DNA of 33,232 bases from a virus. Below are positions 7,060-13,439 of this stretch, in pieces. A model generated the notes under the pieces. The model had not been told where the DNA came from. It searched no databases and saw only the letters and a program-made list of their open reading frames with translations. The stretch is taken from positions 1 through 33,232 of IMG/VR virus record IMGVR_UViG_3300037245_000320. One strand, 5' to 3'. A program made the position numbers and the translations under genes. Position 1 is the first letter of the stretch, and each line of letters opens with the position of its first letter.

Positions 7060-7546
7060 AACAAATGGGTTTTAATATTTCTCTTATATGTTTTACTCCG
7101 TAGAATATTGTAGTCAGTGAGATTGTTGTTGCCTCTGCCAGTCCTCTCATTGATATGTCATTCTTTATATAGGCATCATAAAGCTTGTGATAATAAGGAC
7201 CCATCTTTAAAAGTATGTTATCAACATCGCTCTCCAGTAGTGTATCATCTGGACTGACAATCTTATTACGTTTATATTCCAAATATGTTTCATCATCTAT
7301 TGCAACTGTTTTTTTCTTATCTCGTAGGTGGTTAAAGGTTCTGTTTCTTATAGCGTTAAAAAGATAAACCATATTAACCTTTCCTTTGTAGAAGATTCTG
7401 TCGATGTTTCCTTCCTTAGCTTGAATCCTTAAAAGCCTCTCGTATAGATCCTGAACGATGTCCTGAGAATCATCTTTAGAAGCCCCATGATACATGGCTA
7501 TTTTAATCAAATCATTGTAAACATGGAGTATGTTATCGACTTTCAT
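6959..7546 (-). CDS. Phage sigma-70-like (ECF-type) RNA polymerase sigma factor
   Basis: A 195-aa protein with two sigma domains. Residues about 1-80 look like sigma region 2 (DDSQDIVQDLYERLLRI, then YLFNAIRNRTFNHLRDKKK). Residues about 97-162 look like region 4 with an HTH (SMRGLAEATTISLTTIFYGVKHIREIL). It would redirect host RNA polymerase or act as a late activator, as RinA/ArpU-type proteins do at the head of packaging operons in other phages. It is the first gene of the 24-kb leftward unit. A TATCTTTG element ends only 5 nt before its ATG, so its mRNA may be leaderless. The last 35 or so residues lie outside sigma homology and overlap the next gene. Confidence 0.85.
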   Translation of the reverse strand: MKVDNILHVYNDLIKIAMYHGASKDDSQDIVQDLYERLLRIQAKEGNIDRIFYKGKVNMVYLFNAIRNRTFNHLRDKKKTVAIDDETYLEYKRNKIVSPDDTLLESDVDNILLKMGPYYHKLYDAYIKNDISMRGLAEATTISLTTIFYGVKHIREILKPICYGTEPKNDTKRENGVEQNTYSIQESPEREKRLA

Positions 7547-7551
7547 TAATC

Positions 7552-7580
7552 CAAAGATAGTAATAAATGATAGATAAAAC
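7552..7580 (-). promoter_or_regulatory. Leftward (late) promoter
   Basis: On the minus strand, TATCTTTG (7559-7552) matches the Bacteroidota -7 consensus TAnnTTTG exactly. A weaker GTTTT lies upstream (7580-7576) at about the right distance for the -33 TTTG. Only GATTA separates the -7 box from the sigma-gene ATG at 7546, so the transcript would start at or beside the A of the ATG. Confidence 0.6.
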
Positions 7581-7609
7581 TATTTTAATTAATCTTTTTT
7601 ATTAATAAA

Positions 7610-7641
7610 TTTGCATAGATAGATTATATTGTCTATATTTG
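7610..7641 (+). promoter_or_regulatory. Rightward (early) promoter
   Basis: TTTG at 7610-7613 and TATATTTG at 7634-7641 are exact matches to the -33 and -7 boxes of the primary Bacteroidota sigma factor, with 20 nt between them. The predicted start lies about 20-25 nt before the first rightward ATG at 7669. An imperfect inverted pair, ATAGA/TCTAT, lies between and over the boxes and could be an operator. Confidence 0.75.
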
Positions 7642-7668
7642 CGTTATAATTAAACTAAAAACAATATT

Positions 7669-7836
7669 ATGAAACACGAAAGACTAGCTATTATTAAACA
7701 GGCTAAATTAAGTTATAAGAAAGCACAGAAGAATAAGGTTAGATTCTTAGATGCTAGAAACGAGCTAGTAATGCAAATGCTAAACTCTCGGGTTCCAATT
7801 TGGGGATCTTTTAAATTAAACATTATAAAATACTAA
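7669..7836 (+). CDS. First early-gene product, small basic protein (55 aa)
   Basis: Begins 28 nt after the consensus rightward promoter with ATG preceded by A-rich DNA (AAAACAATATT). It encodes a Lys/Arg-rich, largely helical protein (KQAKLSYKKAQKNKVRFLDA, and near the C-terminus SRVPIWGSFKL). The next gene begins 2 nt after its stop. As the promoter-proximal early gene it may be a host-takeover or regulatory peptide. No family is recognised. Confidence 0.65.
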   Translation: MKHERLAIIKQAKLSYKKAQKNKVRFLDARNELVMQMLNSRVPIWGSFKLNIIKY

Positions 7837-7838
7837 TT

Positions 7839-8072
7839 ATGAAAAGAAAAGAATTTAATCCAGTGAGTTATTTTATAAATACTCTAAAGCTGAAAGTTGA
7901 TAAGGACTTATTCAAAAGCCTTATCTGTAAGAAATTTAACATTGTACCTCGAACATTTAATCAATGGGTTTATTTAGGACGTGCTCCTAATTATTCTCTT
8001 GTAGTTATTGAGGAGATTGCAAACGATGTTAAGAATGATTTACCAGACCCAACACCTAAAGATTATAAATAA
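7839..8072 (+). CDS. HTH-like DNA-binding protein (77 aa)
   Basis: A 77-aa protein with a helix-turn-helix-like pattern at about residues 24-58: LFKSLICKKFNI, VPRTFNQWVYLGRAP, then a helix SLVVIEEIANDV. It is a reasonable candidate for a Cro-like regulator of the divergent promoter region about 200-300 bp upstream. The stop overlaps the next ATG (TAATG). I would not exclude a non-regulatory small helical protein. Confidence 0.6.
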   Translation: MKRKEFNPVSYFINTLKLKVDKDLFKSLICKKFNIVPRTFNQWVYLGRAPNYSLVVIEEIANDVKNDLPDPTPKDYK

Positions 8073-8242
8073 TGGAAAACCTAACCGCAAAAGAAGAAAT
8101 GATATTAATGGAATCATTAAGATATTATTTCGATCTTCCTTCGACAGATGAAAAAGGATGTCAAGTTATTATCTCAATAGCACAGAAAAACAGACTACCT
8201 ATCTTCTTTATTAACCAATTAAAAAACGATTTAGAATGCTAG
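8072..8242 (+). CDS. Small hypothetical protein (56 aa)
   Basis: ATG at 8072 overlaps the preceding stop as TAATG, and the end overlaps the next start by 7 nt (ATGCTAG). The product is acidic at the N-terminus (MENLTAKEEMILMESLRYYF) with a C-terminal hydrophobic helix (LPIFFINQLKNDLEC). Coupling at both ends supports expression. No function is recognised. Confidence 0.6.
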   Translation: MENLTAKEEMILMESLRYYFDLPSTDEKGCQVIISIAQKNRLPIFFINQLKNDLEC

Positions 8243-8475
8243 ATCGAGGACACGTAAATGCGGATTCATCTCCAGGTAGTCCATACTTTGAAGGTGAAGA
8301 CTGCTCAGAATGTGAAGGCACAGGAGAATGTAACTTTACTTGCTGTGGTGACGATGTAAACGACATAGGGATATGCCCTAGCTGTGGTGAACATTCAGAA
8401 GCTACTGAGTGTGAAGAATGCGAAGGATCAGGAACAGTATTTAAAACCCAAACCCATGGAAAGTATAATCAATAA
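8236..8475 (+). CDS. DnaJ-type zinc-finger protein (79 aa)
   Basis: A 79-aa protein with CSECEGTGEC, FTCCG, CPSCGEH and CEECEGSG. These are CxxCxGxG repeats as in the DnaJ cysteine-rich domain, enough to bind two zinc ions. No J domain is present. The 3' end overlaps the Rad52-like gene by 20 nt. It may bind nucleic acid or act as a small redox or chaperone-like factor. The role is unknown. Confidence 0.7.
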   Translation: MLDRGHVNADSSPGSPYFEGEDCSECEGTGECNFTCCGDDVNDIGICPSCGEHSEATECEECEGSGTVFKTQTHGKYNQ

Positions 8476-8926
8476 GCCTATTTTACCAGACGAGATTGAA
8501 TGGAAGATTCAGTCATATACCAAAGGTGAAAACAAGAAAACAATCATAGTGCCTTATATTACTTCACGCTGTGTAATGGAGAGATTCGATGCAGCTTATG
8601 GTGTGATGGGATGGCAAACAGAATTCAAAGAAATCAAGGATGGTTTTATTTGTAATCTATCAGTATGTGATAATACTGAAGGTCTTTGGATTTCTAAAGA
8701 AGACGGTGCAAGTAGAACATCTATCGAACCTGTAAAGGGTGGTATCTCTGACTCACTAAAAAGGGCTGCACATCAATATGGATTAGGTCGCTGTCTATAT
8801 TCTTACCCTAGAATTATGCTTAAGGGAGAGCATAAGTTTATTCCTGATGAAACTATGCAGAGACTCGAGAAGATGGTTATCCAAATCAACAGCGGAGAAT
8901 TCAAAAGTAAAGTAGTAGTATTATAA
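8456..8926 (+). CDS. Rad52/22-type single-strand annealing protein
   Basis: The most likely start is ATG 8456 (156 aa). An in-frame GTG at 8384 lies deep in the zinc-finger gene. The core has the Rad52/Rad22-family layout: an N-terminal IEWKIQSYT, then MERFDAAYGVMGWQTEFKEI, a strand pair, and the diagnostic GGISDSLKRAAHQYGLGRCL helix. These proteins anneal complementary single strands during phage recombination and replication. It sits upstream of Gp157-like and ssb genes, the usual recombination cluster. An adjacent exonuclease gene is not seen. Confidence 0.85.
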   Translation: MESIINKPILPDEIEWKIQSYTKGENKKTIIVPYITSRCVMERFDAAYGVMGWQTEFKEIKDGFICNLSVCDNTEGLWISKEDGASRTSIEPVKGGISDSLKRAAHQYGLGRCLYSYPRIMLKGEHKFIPDETMQRLEKMVIQINSGEFKSKVVVL

Positions 8927-8945
8927 ATAAATTTAAACCTATAAC

Positions 8946-9443
8946 ATGGAAAAGAAATCTTTATATGGAATACAAAGCGAGTACATGGAGTTAATAAATG
9001 ACATCATGGAAGCTGAAGGAGAAATTACTCCAGAACAATCACAATTATTAGTAATCAATAAAACAGAGCTAACTATCAAAGCTTCGGGTTATATTGCTGT
9101 AATCAATAAACTAAAGGCTGAATGTAATTATATTGATGCTGAGGTAAAGAGGTTGGGAGCATTGAAAAAGGCTCGTAAGAACGCTGAGGATCGCTTAAAA
9201 GTATCAATTAGTGATGCTATGCACTTGTACGACATCCAGGAAATCAAAACTGAGCTTAATAAAATCAATTTCCGAAAGTCTGAAAGTGTTGTTATCGAAT
9301 GTGATGTTAATGATCTGCCAGACGGAATGAAAGTTTATAGTGCTGCTCCAATTTCAAAGACCGAGATTAAAAAGATGTTAAAAGCAGGTATTGAAGTTGA
9401 TGGAGTATATTTAAAAGAAAATAAAAACCTACAAATTAAATAA
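8946..9443 (+). CDS. Siphovirus Gp157-like protein
   Basis: A 165-aa protein with an N-terminal acidic helical half (LINDIMEAEGEITPEQSQLL), a long coiled-coil-like helix around residues 50-90 (with KARKNAEDRLKVSI), and a C-terminal portion with SKTEIKKMLKAGIEVDGVYL. This matches the sk1 Gp157 family commonly found next to recombination and SSB genes in phages, whose biochemical role is unclear. It lies between the Rad52-like gene and ssb, 2 nt before ssb. Confidence 0.8.
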   Translation: MEKKSLYGIQSEYMELINDIMEAEGEITPEQSQLLVINKTELTIKASGYIAVINKLKAECNYIDAEVKRLGALKKARKNAEDRLKVSISDAMHLYDIQEIKTELNKINFRKSESVVIECDVNDLPDGMKVYSAAPISKTEIKKMLKAGIEVDGVYLKENKNLQIK

Positions 9444-9445
9444 TT

Positions 9446-9832
9446 ATGGCTGGAGTAAACAAAGTAATTTTGATAGGACATCTTGGGAAAGATCCTGAGT
9501 CCTTCACTTTCGACAACGGAGTGAAAAAAGTATCATTCTCAATGGCAACAACTGAGAGCTATAAAAACAAACAAGGTGAACGCATCGATAATGTCGAATG
9601 GTTCAATATTGTCCTATGGCGAGGCTTAGCAGACGTTGCTGAGAAGTATTTAACTAAAGGTCAGCAAATCTATCTAGAGGGTAAAATCAAAACTAGGATG
9701 TACGAAAAGGATGGTAAGAAGAATTATGTCACTGAGATTTATGCAGATAATATGGTGATGTTATCCAAGAAAGGTGCAGTTACAGAATCAACTACTGAGC
9801 CGATTCAAGAAGAAGATGATCTTCCATTTTAA
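9446..9832 (+). CDS. ssb: Single-stranded DNA-binding protein
   Basis: A 128-aa SSB. The N-terminal OB fold begins with NKVILIGHLGKDPE, continues with VEWFNIVLWRGLADVAEKYL and ends with a strand carrying YEKDGKKNYVTEIYADNMVM. A short linker leads to the acidic tip EEDDLPF, which in bacterial SSBs docks partner proteins. The protein coats single strands for replication and works with the adjacent annealing protein. The length is normal for a phage SSB with a short linker. Confidence 0.95.
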   Translation: MAGVNKVILIGHLGKDPESFTFDNGVKKVSFSMATTESYKNKQGERIDNVEWFNIVLWRGLADVAEKYLTKGQQIYLEGKIKTRMYEKDGKKNYVTEIYADNMVMLSKKGAVTESTTEPIQEEDDLPF

Positions 9833-9856
9833 ATTATAAACCTAAATGACAAAATA

Positions 9857-10060
9857 ATGAGCGAATCAAAAACAACATCAAAAGGAATAAGCACCTTCAG
9901 TTTATTAGGAGTTGTATTTATCGTATTAAAATTAACAGACGTTATTGATTGGAATTGGTGGTGGGTACTAGCTCCATTTTGGGGTGGTCTAGGTATTGGA
10001 TTGGCAATCTTTACATTAATACTTTTATTTGCTTTAATAGCTAAACTATTTGGTAGATGA
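9857..10060 (+). CDS. Small membrane protein (67 aa, 'Fragile-X-F'-like)
   Basis: Two hydrophobic segments are visible: residues about 14-33 (SLLGVVFIVLKLTDVI) and 38-64 (WVLAPFWGGLGIGLAIFTLI), separated by the motif DWNWWWVLAPFW. That tryptophan motif is shared by short membrane proteins in Bacteroidota and phages annotated as transmembrane Fragile-X-F family. The role is unknown. The last four bases overlap the next ATG (ATGA). Confidence 0.7.
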   Translation: MSESKTTSKGISTFSLLGVVFIVLKLTDVIDWNWWWVLAPFWGGLGIGLAIFTLILLFALIAKLFGR

Positions 10061-10461
10061 AGTACGATTTTGAAAAGTCATACGATTGCCAGAAGGCAAA
10101 AGAGTATCTTAACAAGCTCATAAAGGATAAATCTATTGCAGAGCTAAAGAAGATCAATCCAAAGAGAACCATCCCTCAGAACTCTTATCTACACGTTCTA
10201 ATTAGCTTGTGGGGAATACATCACGGATACTTATTAGAGGAGGCAAAGCAAGTAATCAAAGAACAGTTAGGATATACCTATGAAAAGAAAGGTCGTATTT
10301 TCTATATGCCTACTTCTAAAATGAAAACAGGAGAATTGACTATCTTTATTGACAAGTTCCGGGATTGGTCGAACATCACTTGTGAGTTCTACCTCCCTAC
10401 TTCTACTGAGCATAAAATAGACTACGTAAGAATATCAAATGAAATTAAAGACTATTACTAA
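10057..10461 (+). CDS. NinB-like recombination/replication protein (134 aa)
   Basis: The segment KRTIPQNSYLHVLISLWGI (about residues 36-54) resembles the 'R..xQN..yH' signature of NinB-type and related Bacteroidota-phage proteins. It is followed by EEAKQVIKEQLGY and a C-terminal TGELTIFIDKFRDWS. NinB-type proteins bind single-stranded DNA and help RecA- or annealing-dependent recombination. Neighbours (Rad52-like, ssb, resolvase-like) agree with that job. The family link is by pattern only, so moderate confidence. Confidence 0.55.
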   Translation: MKYDFEKSYDCQKAKEYLNKLIKDKSIAELKKINPKRTIPQNSYLHVLISLWGIHHGYLLEEAKQVIKEQLGYTYEKKGRIFYMPTSKMKTGELTIFIDKFRDWSNITCEFYLPTSTEHKIDYVRISNEIKDYY

Positions 10462-10472
10462 AATCTTAAATC

Positions 10473-10700
10473 ATGACAGTAAAAAACGCAGTGGCCCAAG
10501 CCTATCAAAATCTAAGCGATAGAATTTCTATCCTAGATTTAATCAGAGACACCAGGAACATCTATGGCCGTCAAACCCTAACAGATGGAACTATCACCCG
10601 AAAGTTAAGAGAGCTTCGATCTGACAAAGTTTTAAACTATAAGATTGAGGAGCAAATGTATGTGAAGATATTTAAAGAAATTCAAACTATAATGTTTTAA
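10473..10700 (+). CDS. Winged-helix-like small protein (75 aa)
   Basis: A 75-aa protein with predicted helices SILDLIRDTRNIYG and DGTITRKLRELRSDKVL, then a strand pair NYKIEEQMYVKIF. That order (helix, recognition-like helix, wing) suggests a small winged-helix DNA-binding fold. The next gene, the methyltransferase, starts 1 nt after the stop. No family is recognised. Confidence 0.6.
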   Translation: MTVKNAVAQAYQNLSDRISILDLIRDTRNIYGRQTLTDGTITRKLRELRSDKVLNYKIEEQMYVKIFKEIQTIMF

Positions 10701-10701
10701 A

Positions 10702-11688
10702 ATGGAAGTAAATAAAATTCATAAAGGATTAGCATTAGATGTTATTAAGACATTCCCGGGTAAATCTATTAATTCAGTAATAACCTCACCTCCTTACTGG
10801 CAGCTCCGAGATTATGGATTCTCTGAACAGTGGGGATTAGAGCCTACTTTTGAAGAATATTTAGAACATCTTTGGTCTTTAATGGATGAAATTTGGAGAG
10901 TACTGAAAGATGATGGTACTGTTTGGATTAATTTAGGTGATACGTATGGTACTGTAAGCGGTGGCTTGGCGGGTAAAAGTACTTTTGATCCTAAGAATCC
11001 AGAAGCAACAAAAAACGTAATACAACAACCAAAAACACTTCATAAATGTCTTTTACTTATACCTCACCGCTTCGCAATAGGATGTATTGAGAGAGGTTGG
11101 GTAATGCGTAATGACATTGTGTGGGCGAAACGTAATGGGATGCCAGAAAGCGTTACAGATCGTTTCTCAAAGAAGCATGAGTATTTTTTCTTTATGACTA
11201 AATCTACTAAGTATTATTTTGATTTAGATTCTATAAGAGATAAGGTTAATATCGAAAGTGTAAAGAGGTCTCTAAGAGGTAATTCAGAAACTCATAAATA
11301 TGCTAATCCAGATATATTACCTAAAGGACAACACTGTCCTACTATGAAACTACCTAGAAAATTCAAAGGGTATAATAATCTTCAAGAAGAGATAGATAAC
11401 GCTATAGGTAAGAATCCTGGCAGCGTTTCAGATTTCTGGGATATTCCGACAAAACCAAGTTCAAAAAATCATTACGCTGCTTTTAATGAGAAGTTAATCG
11501 AAAAGCCAATTATGGCAGGATGCCCTAAAGATGGAATAATATTAGATCCTTTTTGTGGCACAGCTACAACCTTACTGAGAGCTTACGAATTAGATCGAAA
11601 AGTAATTGGAGTTGAAGGAAGTGAAGGACATTTTAAGGATGCTGATAGAGAATTAAGAAATAAATTAGCACAAACTAAACTATTCTAA
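10702..11688 (+). CDS. DNA methyltransferase, beta-class (N4-C or N6-A), orphan
   Basis: A 328-aa methyltransferase. The catalytic motif IV SPPY is at residues 29-32 (ITSPPYWQLRDYG) and the SAM-binding motif I DPFCGTATT lies near the C-terminus (from residue 282). That IV-to-I order defines the beta class of amino-methyltransferases, which methylate the exocyclic amine of cytosine or adenine. No restriction endonuclease is adjacent, so it is probably an orphan protecting phage DNA or marking it for regulation. The next gene, a resolvase-like nuclease, overlaps the stop as TAATG. Target sequence cannot be read from the protein. Confidence 0.93.
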   Translation: MEVNKIHKGLALDVIKTFPGKSINSVITSPPYWQLRDYGFSEQWGLEPTFEEYLEHLWSLMDEIWRVLKDDGTVWINLGDTYGTVSGGLAGKSTFDPKNPEATKNVIQQPKTLHKCLLLIPHRFAIGCIERGWVMRNDIVWAKRNGMPESVTDRFSKKHEYFFFMTKSTKYYFDLDSIRDKVNIESVKRSLRGNSETHKYANPDILPKGQHCPTMKLPRKFKGYNNLQEEIDNAIGKNPGSVSDFWDIPTKPSSKNHYAAFNEKLIEKPIMAGCPKDGIILDPFCGTATTLLRAYELDRKVIGVEGSEGHFKDADRELRNKLAQTKLF

Positions 11689-11960
11689 TGTACCATTCAA
11701 AAGTAGATGCAAACCAACCAGAAATCTTAAGATGCCTCCGTAAAGCAGGAATCTCTTATAAGCCTGTACATCAGATCAAAGGATTCTGCGACATAGTAGT
11801 GGGATTTAAAGGAGTTAATTATCTATTTGAGATCAAAGTAGATCATAAAAAGAAGCTGAGTAAAGCAGAGCAAGAATTTAGTGATGGTTGGAAAGGACAA
11901 TATCACATAGTAACATCATTTAATGAAATCTTAAATATAATCAATGGAACGACAATTTAA
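11688..11960 (+). CDS. PD-(D/E)XK (VRR-NUC/resolvase-like) nuclease
   Basis: A 90-aa minimal nuclease core: an N-terminal helix with Glu12 and RCLRKAGI, then GFCDIVVGFKGVNYLFEIK carrying Asp35, Glu48 and Lys50 (the D-x(n)-ExK signature), then a lysine-rich helix and a strand GQYHIV. This matches small VRR-NUC or Holliday-junction-resolvase-like phage proteins that process branched DNA before packaging. It overlaps the methyltransferase stop (TAATG) and the next start by 17 nt. Confidence 0.75.
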   Translation: MYHSKVDANQPEILRCLRKAGISYKPVHQIKGFCDIVVGFKGVNYLFEIKVDHKKKLSKAEQEFSDGWKGQYHIVTSFNEILNIINGTTI

Positions 11961-12246
11961 AAATCAATCAGAACTATTCAATTGGATTTGGGAAAACAGA
12001 GATCATATCTCAGAGATAACTGCAGATCTATTACCTTATCAAAAAGGGCACGATCATTGGCACTTTCAATTCCTTCACGTGCTACCTAAAGGCAGCTATC
12101 CGAGTGAGAAACTTAATCCTGATAATGTTATCTTAGGCACACCCTATGAACATACAAATCAAGAGACTTATGCGGTGTTTAATATCCTTCGACAAAGAAG
12201 GACTAGGGAGTACCACGATAAAAATAGAATTAGGAAAATAGTATAA
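11944..12246 (+). CDS. HNH/NinG-like protein (100 aa)
   Basis: A 100-aa protein whose centre reads HWHFQFLHVLPKGSYPSEKL followed by NPDNVILGTPYEHTNQE. The spacing of the paired His residues, the LPKG turn, and the late Asn/His (NPDN..., EHTNQE) is like the HNH fold in NinG-type recombination proteins. The flanking zinc cysteines seen in many members are absent. It overlaps the resolvase-like gene by 17 nt, fitting a recombination/processing group. Confidence 0.6.
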   Translation: MERQFKNQSELFNWIWENRDHISEITADLLPYQKGHDHWHFQFLHVLPKGSYPSEKLNPDNVILGTPYEHTNQETYAVFNILRQRRTREYHDKNRIRKIV

Positions 12247-12306
12247 AGTTGTTTACCTTAGCTGTACCAAATTAAATCAGATGAAAAATATTGCCTTACA
12301 TAAATT

Positions 12307-12348
12307 AGATCGGCTGGAGTTTCTGACTCCTAGGGGCTGGTCTTTTTT
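12307..12348 (+). terminator. Candidate intrinsic terminator in the early unit
   Basis: In the 131-nt gap after the HNH-like gene, AGATC and GGTCT form an outer stem around an inner hairpin GGAGT-TTCTG-ACTCC, followed by a run of six T. The internal loops make it imperfect. If active it would separate the recombination genes from the small-gene cassette and initiator. A 24-codon frame (12281-12355) also runs through it. Confidence 0.5.
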
Positions 12349-12377
12349 ATTGTAGGGCTTTTTAATTTATAGACATT

Positions 12378-12671
12378 ATGGCACGATATTATTTTTATAC
12401 AAAAGATTCAGAACAATGCTTTGATTTAGATACAATTAAAGACATGATGAGATCAGACGGACTTATGGAAGAAACTGTATTTGAAGCAGATATTGAATAT
12501 GGTCAAAGCTTTTTTTATTGTACTCATTTTGGGTTTGCTGGTGACACTGGCGAGGGTTGTGGATTAGATTGCGACCAATACAGACCTAGAAACGGTAAAA
12601 GTGGAAGGTGTAAAGATCATAAAAATTGTTATTCTCATGGAAAACCTAAAATAATAAAACTTAATTTATAG
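12378..12671 (+). CDS. Cysteine-rich hypothetical protein (97 aa)
   Basis: A 97-aa protein with an N-terminal MARYYFYTKD, an aromatic YGQSFFYCTHFGFAGDTG segment, and a Cys cluster CGLDCDQYRPRNG followed by CKDHKNC. The Cys/His spacing in the second half suggests metal binding. It follows the candidate terminator and may therefore have its own promoter, though I see no clear consensus box. No family is recognised. Confidence 0.65.
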   Translation: MARYYFYTKDSEQCFDLDTIKDMMRSDGLMEETVFEADIEYGQSFFYCTHFGFAGDTGEGCGLDCDQYRPRNGKSGRCKDHKNCYSHGKPKIIKLNL

Positions 12672-12675
12672 TATT

Positions 12676-12930
12676 ATGGGATTAACAATAGATGAACAAA
12701 TCAGAAGGAAATTACAGATAGAAAAAATAAGGAAGTTTAAAAACCCAGCAATTCTTATAAATACTGACGACTTTAATTTTTTCAAATCAGAATTAGAAAA
12801 AGACATAGTTAATTACAAAGTAGGCAAAACTCCTAAATATATGGATATTCCGATTATAGTAAAAGATCATATACAAAGGGGAAGTGTGATTATATATGAC
12901 AAACCAATTGATATTAACACCTTAAAGTAA
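12676..12930 (+). CDS. Hypothetical protein (84 aa)
   Basis: An 84-aa protein with a basic N-terminal helix (DEQIRRKLQIEKIRKFKNP), a strand AILINTDDFNFF, and a C-terminal YMDIPIIVKDHIQRGSVIIY. Its last codons and the following junction (INTLK, then TAA) are repeated at the end of the next gene, which is unusual. The function is not recognised. Confidence 0.65.
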   Translation: MGLTIDEQIRRKLQIEKIRKFKNPAILINTDDFNFFKSELEKDIVNYKVGKTPKYMDIPIIVKDHIQRGSVIIYDKPIDINTLK

Positions 12931-12937
12931 TAGTACT

Positions 12938-13246
12938 ATGAAAACACTACATTTAAATTTAAAAAAGAAATGGTTTGATATGATCGCTTCGGGTGAAAAG
13001 AAAGAGGAATACAGAGAGATTAAACCTTATTGGGATAAAAGATTAGTTATTGAAAATTTCAATGGAGATAAATTTAAGCACTTCGATGTTGTTGTTTTTA
13101 AAAATGGGTACTCCAAAGATGCGCCAACTATTACTGTACGAATAAAGCACATAGGATTATCACAAGGAAAAAAAGAATGGGGTGCGGGTGATGGTAAATT
13201 ATATTATTGCATATCGCTTGGTAAAATAATTAACACTTTAAAGTAA
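12938..13246 (+). CDS. ASCH-domain protein
   Basis: A 102-aa protein with the PUA-like ASCH pattern: LHLNLKKKWFDMIASGEKKE (about residues 4-23), a YREIKPYWDKRL stretch, FDVVVFKNGYSKDAP, and a C-terminal WGAGDGKLYYCISLG. ASCH domains bind RNA or modified nucleosides, and small phage members are common. The substrate is not known. The C-terminal codons INTLK plus stop match those of the preceding gene at DNA level. Confidence 0.8.
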   Translation: MKTLHLNLKKKWFDMIASGEKKEEYREIKPYWDKRLVIENFNGDKFKHFDVVVFKNGYSKDAPTITVRIKHIGLSQGKKEWGAGDGKLYYCISLGKIINTLK

Positions 13247-13250
13247 TACT

Positions 13251-13427
13251 ATGAAAACTTGTAAAAGATGCGGAAAAGAAGATGAAATACCCTCTGATAT
13301 TTGTATTGAATGTACAAATGAACAAAATCAAGCAGACTTTGAATATGAATTAAGATGGCACGAAAATATGAATAGTTTATATGACTATGGCGAAGATGGA
13401 TTTTGTGATGGATTTACTAATTATTAA
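13251..13427 (+). CDS. Small zinc-ribbon protein (58 aa)
   Basis: ATG at 13251 follows a junction sequence (ACTTTAAAGTAATACT) shared with neighbouring genes. The protein begins MKTCKRCGKED and has a second pair CIECTN, together a four-Cys zinc ribbon, then an acidic tail with DYGEDGFCDG. The stop is at 13425-13427. It is probably a small nucleic-acid or protein adaptor. The function is unknown. Confidence 0.65.
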   Translation: MKTCKRCGKEDEIPSDICIECTNEQNQADFEYELRWHENMNSLYDYGEDGFCDGFTNY

Positions 13428-13439
13428 TACTTTAAAGCA

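Noticed and set aside
6827-7113. Two + strand frames (82 and 70 aa) opposite the sigma 3' end
   Set aside because: No promoter or coupling, and they run against the leftward genes, which have coherent starts and domains.
12281-12355. 24-codon frame in the gap after the HNH-like gene
   Set aside because: Runs through the candidate terminator hairpin, no coupling to neighbours; more likely chance.
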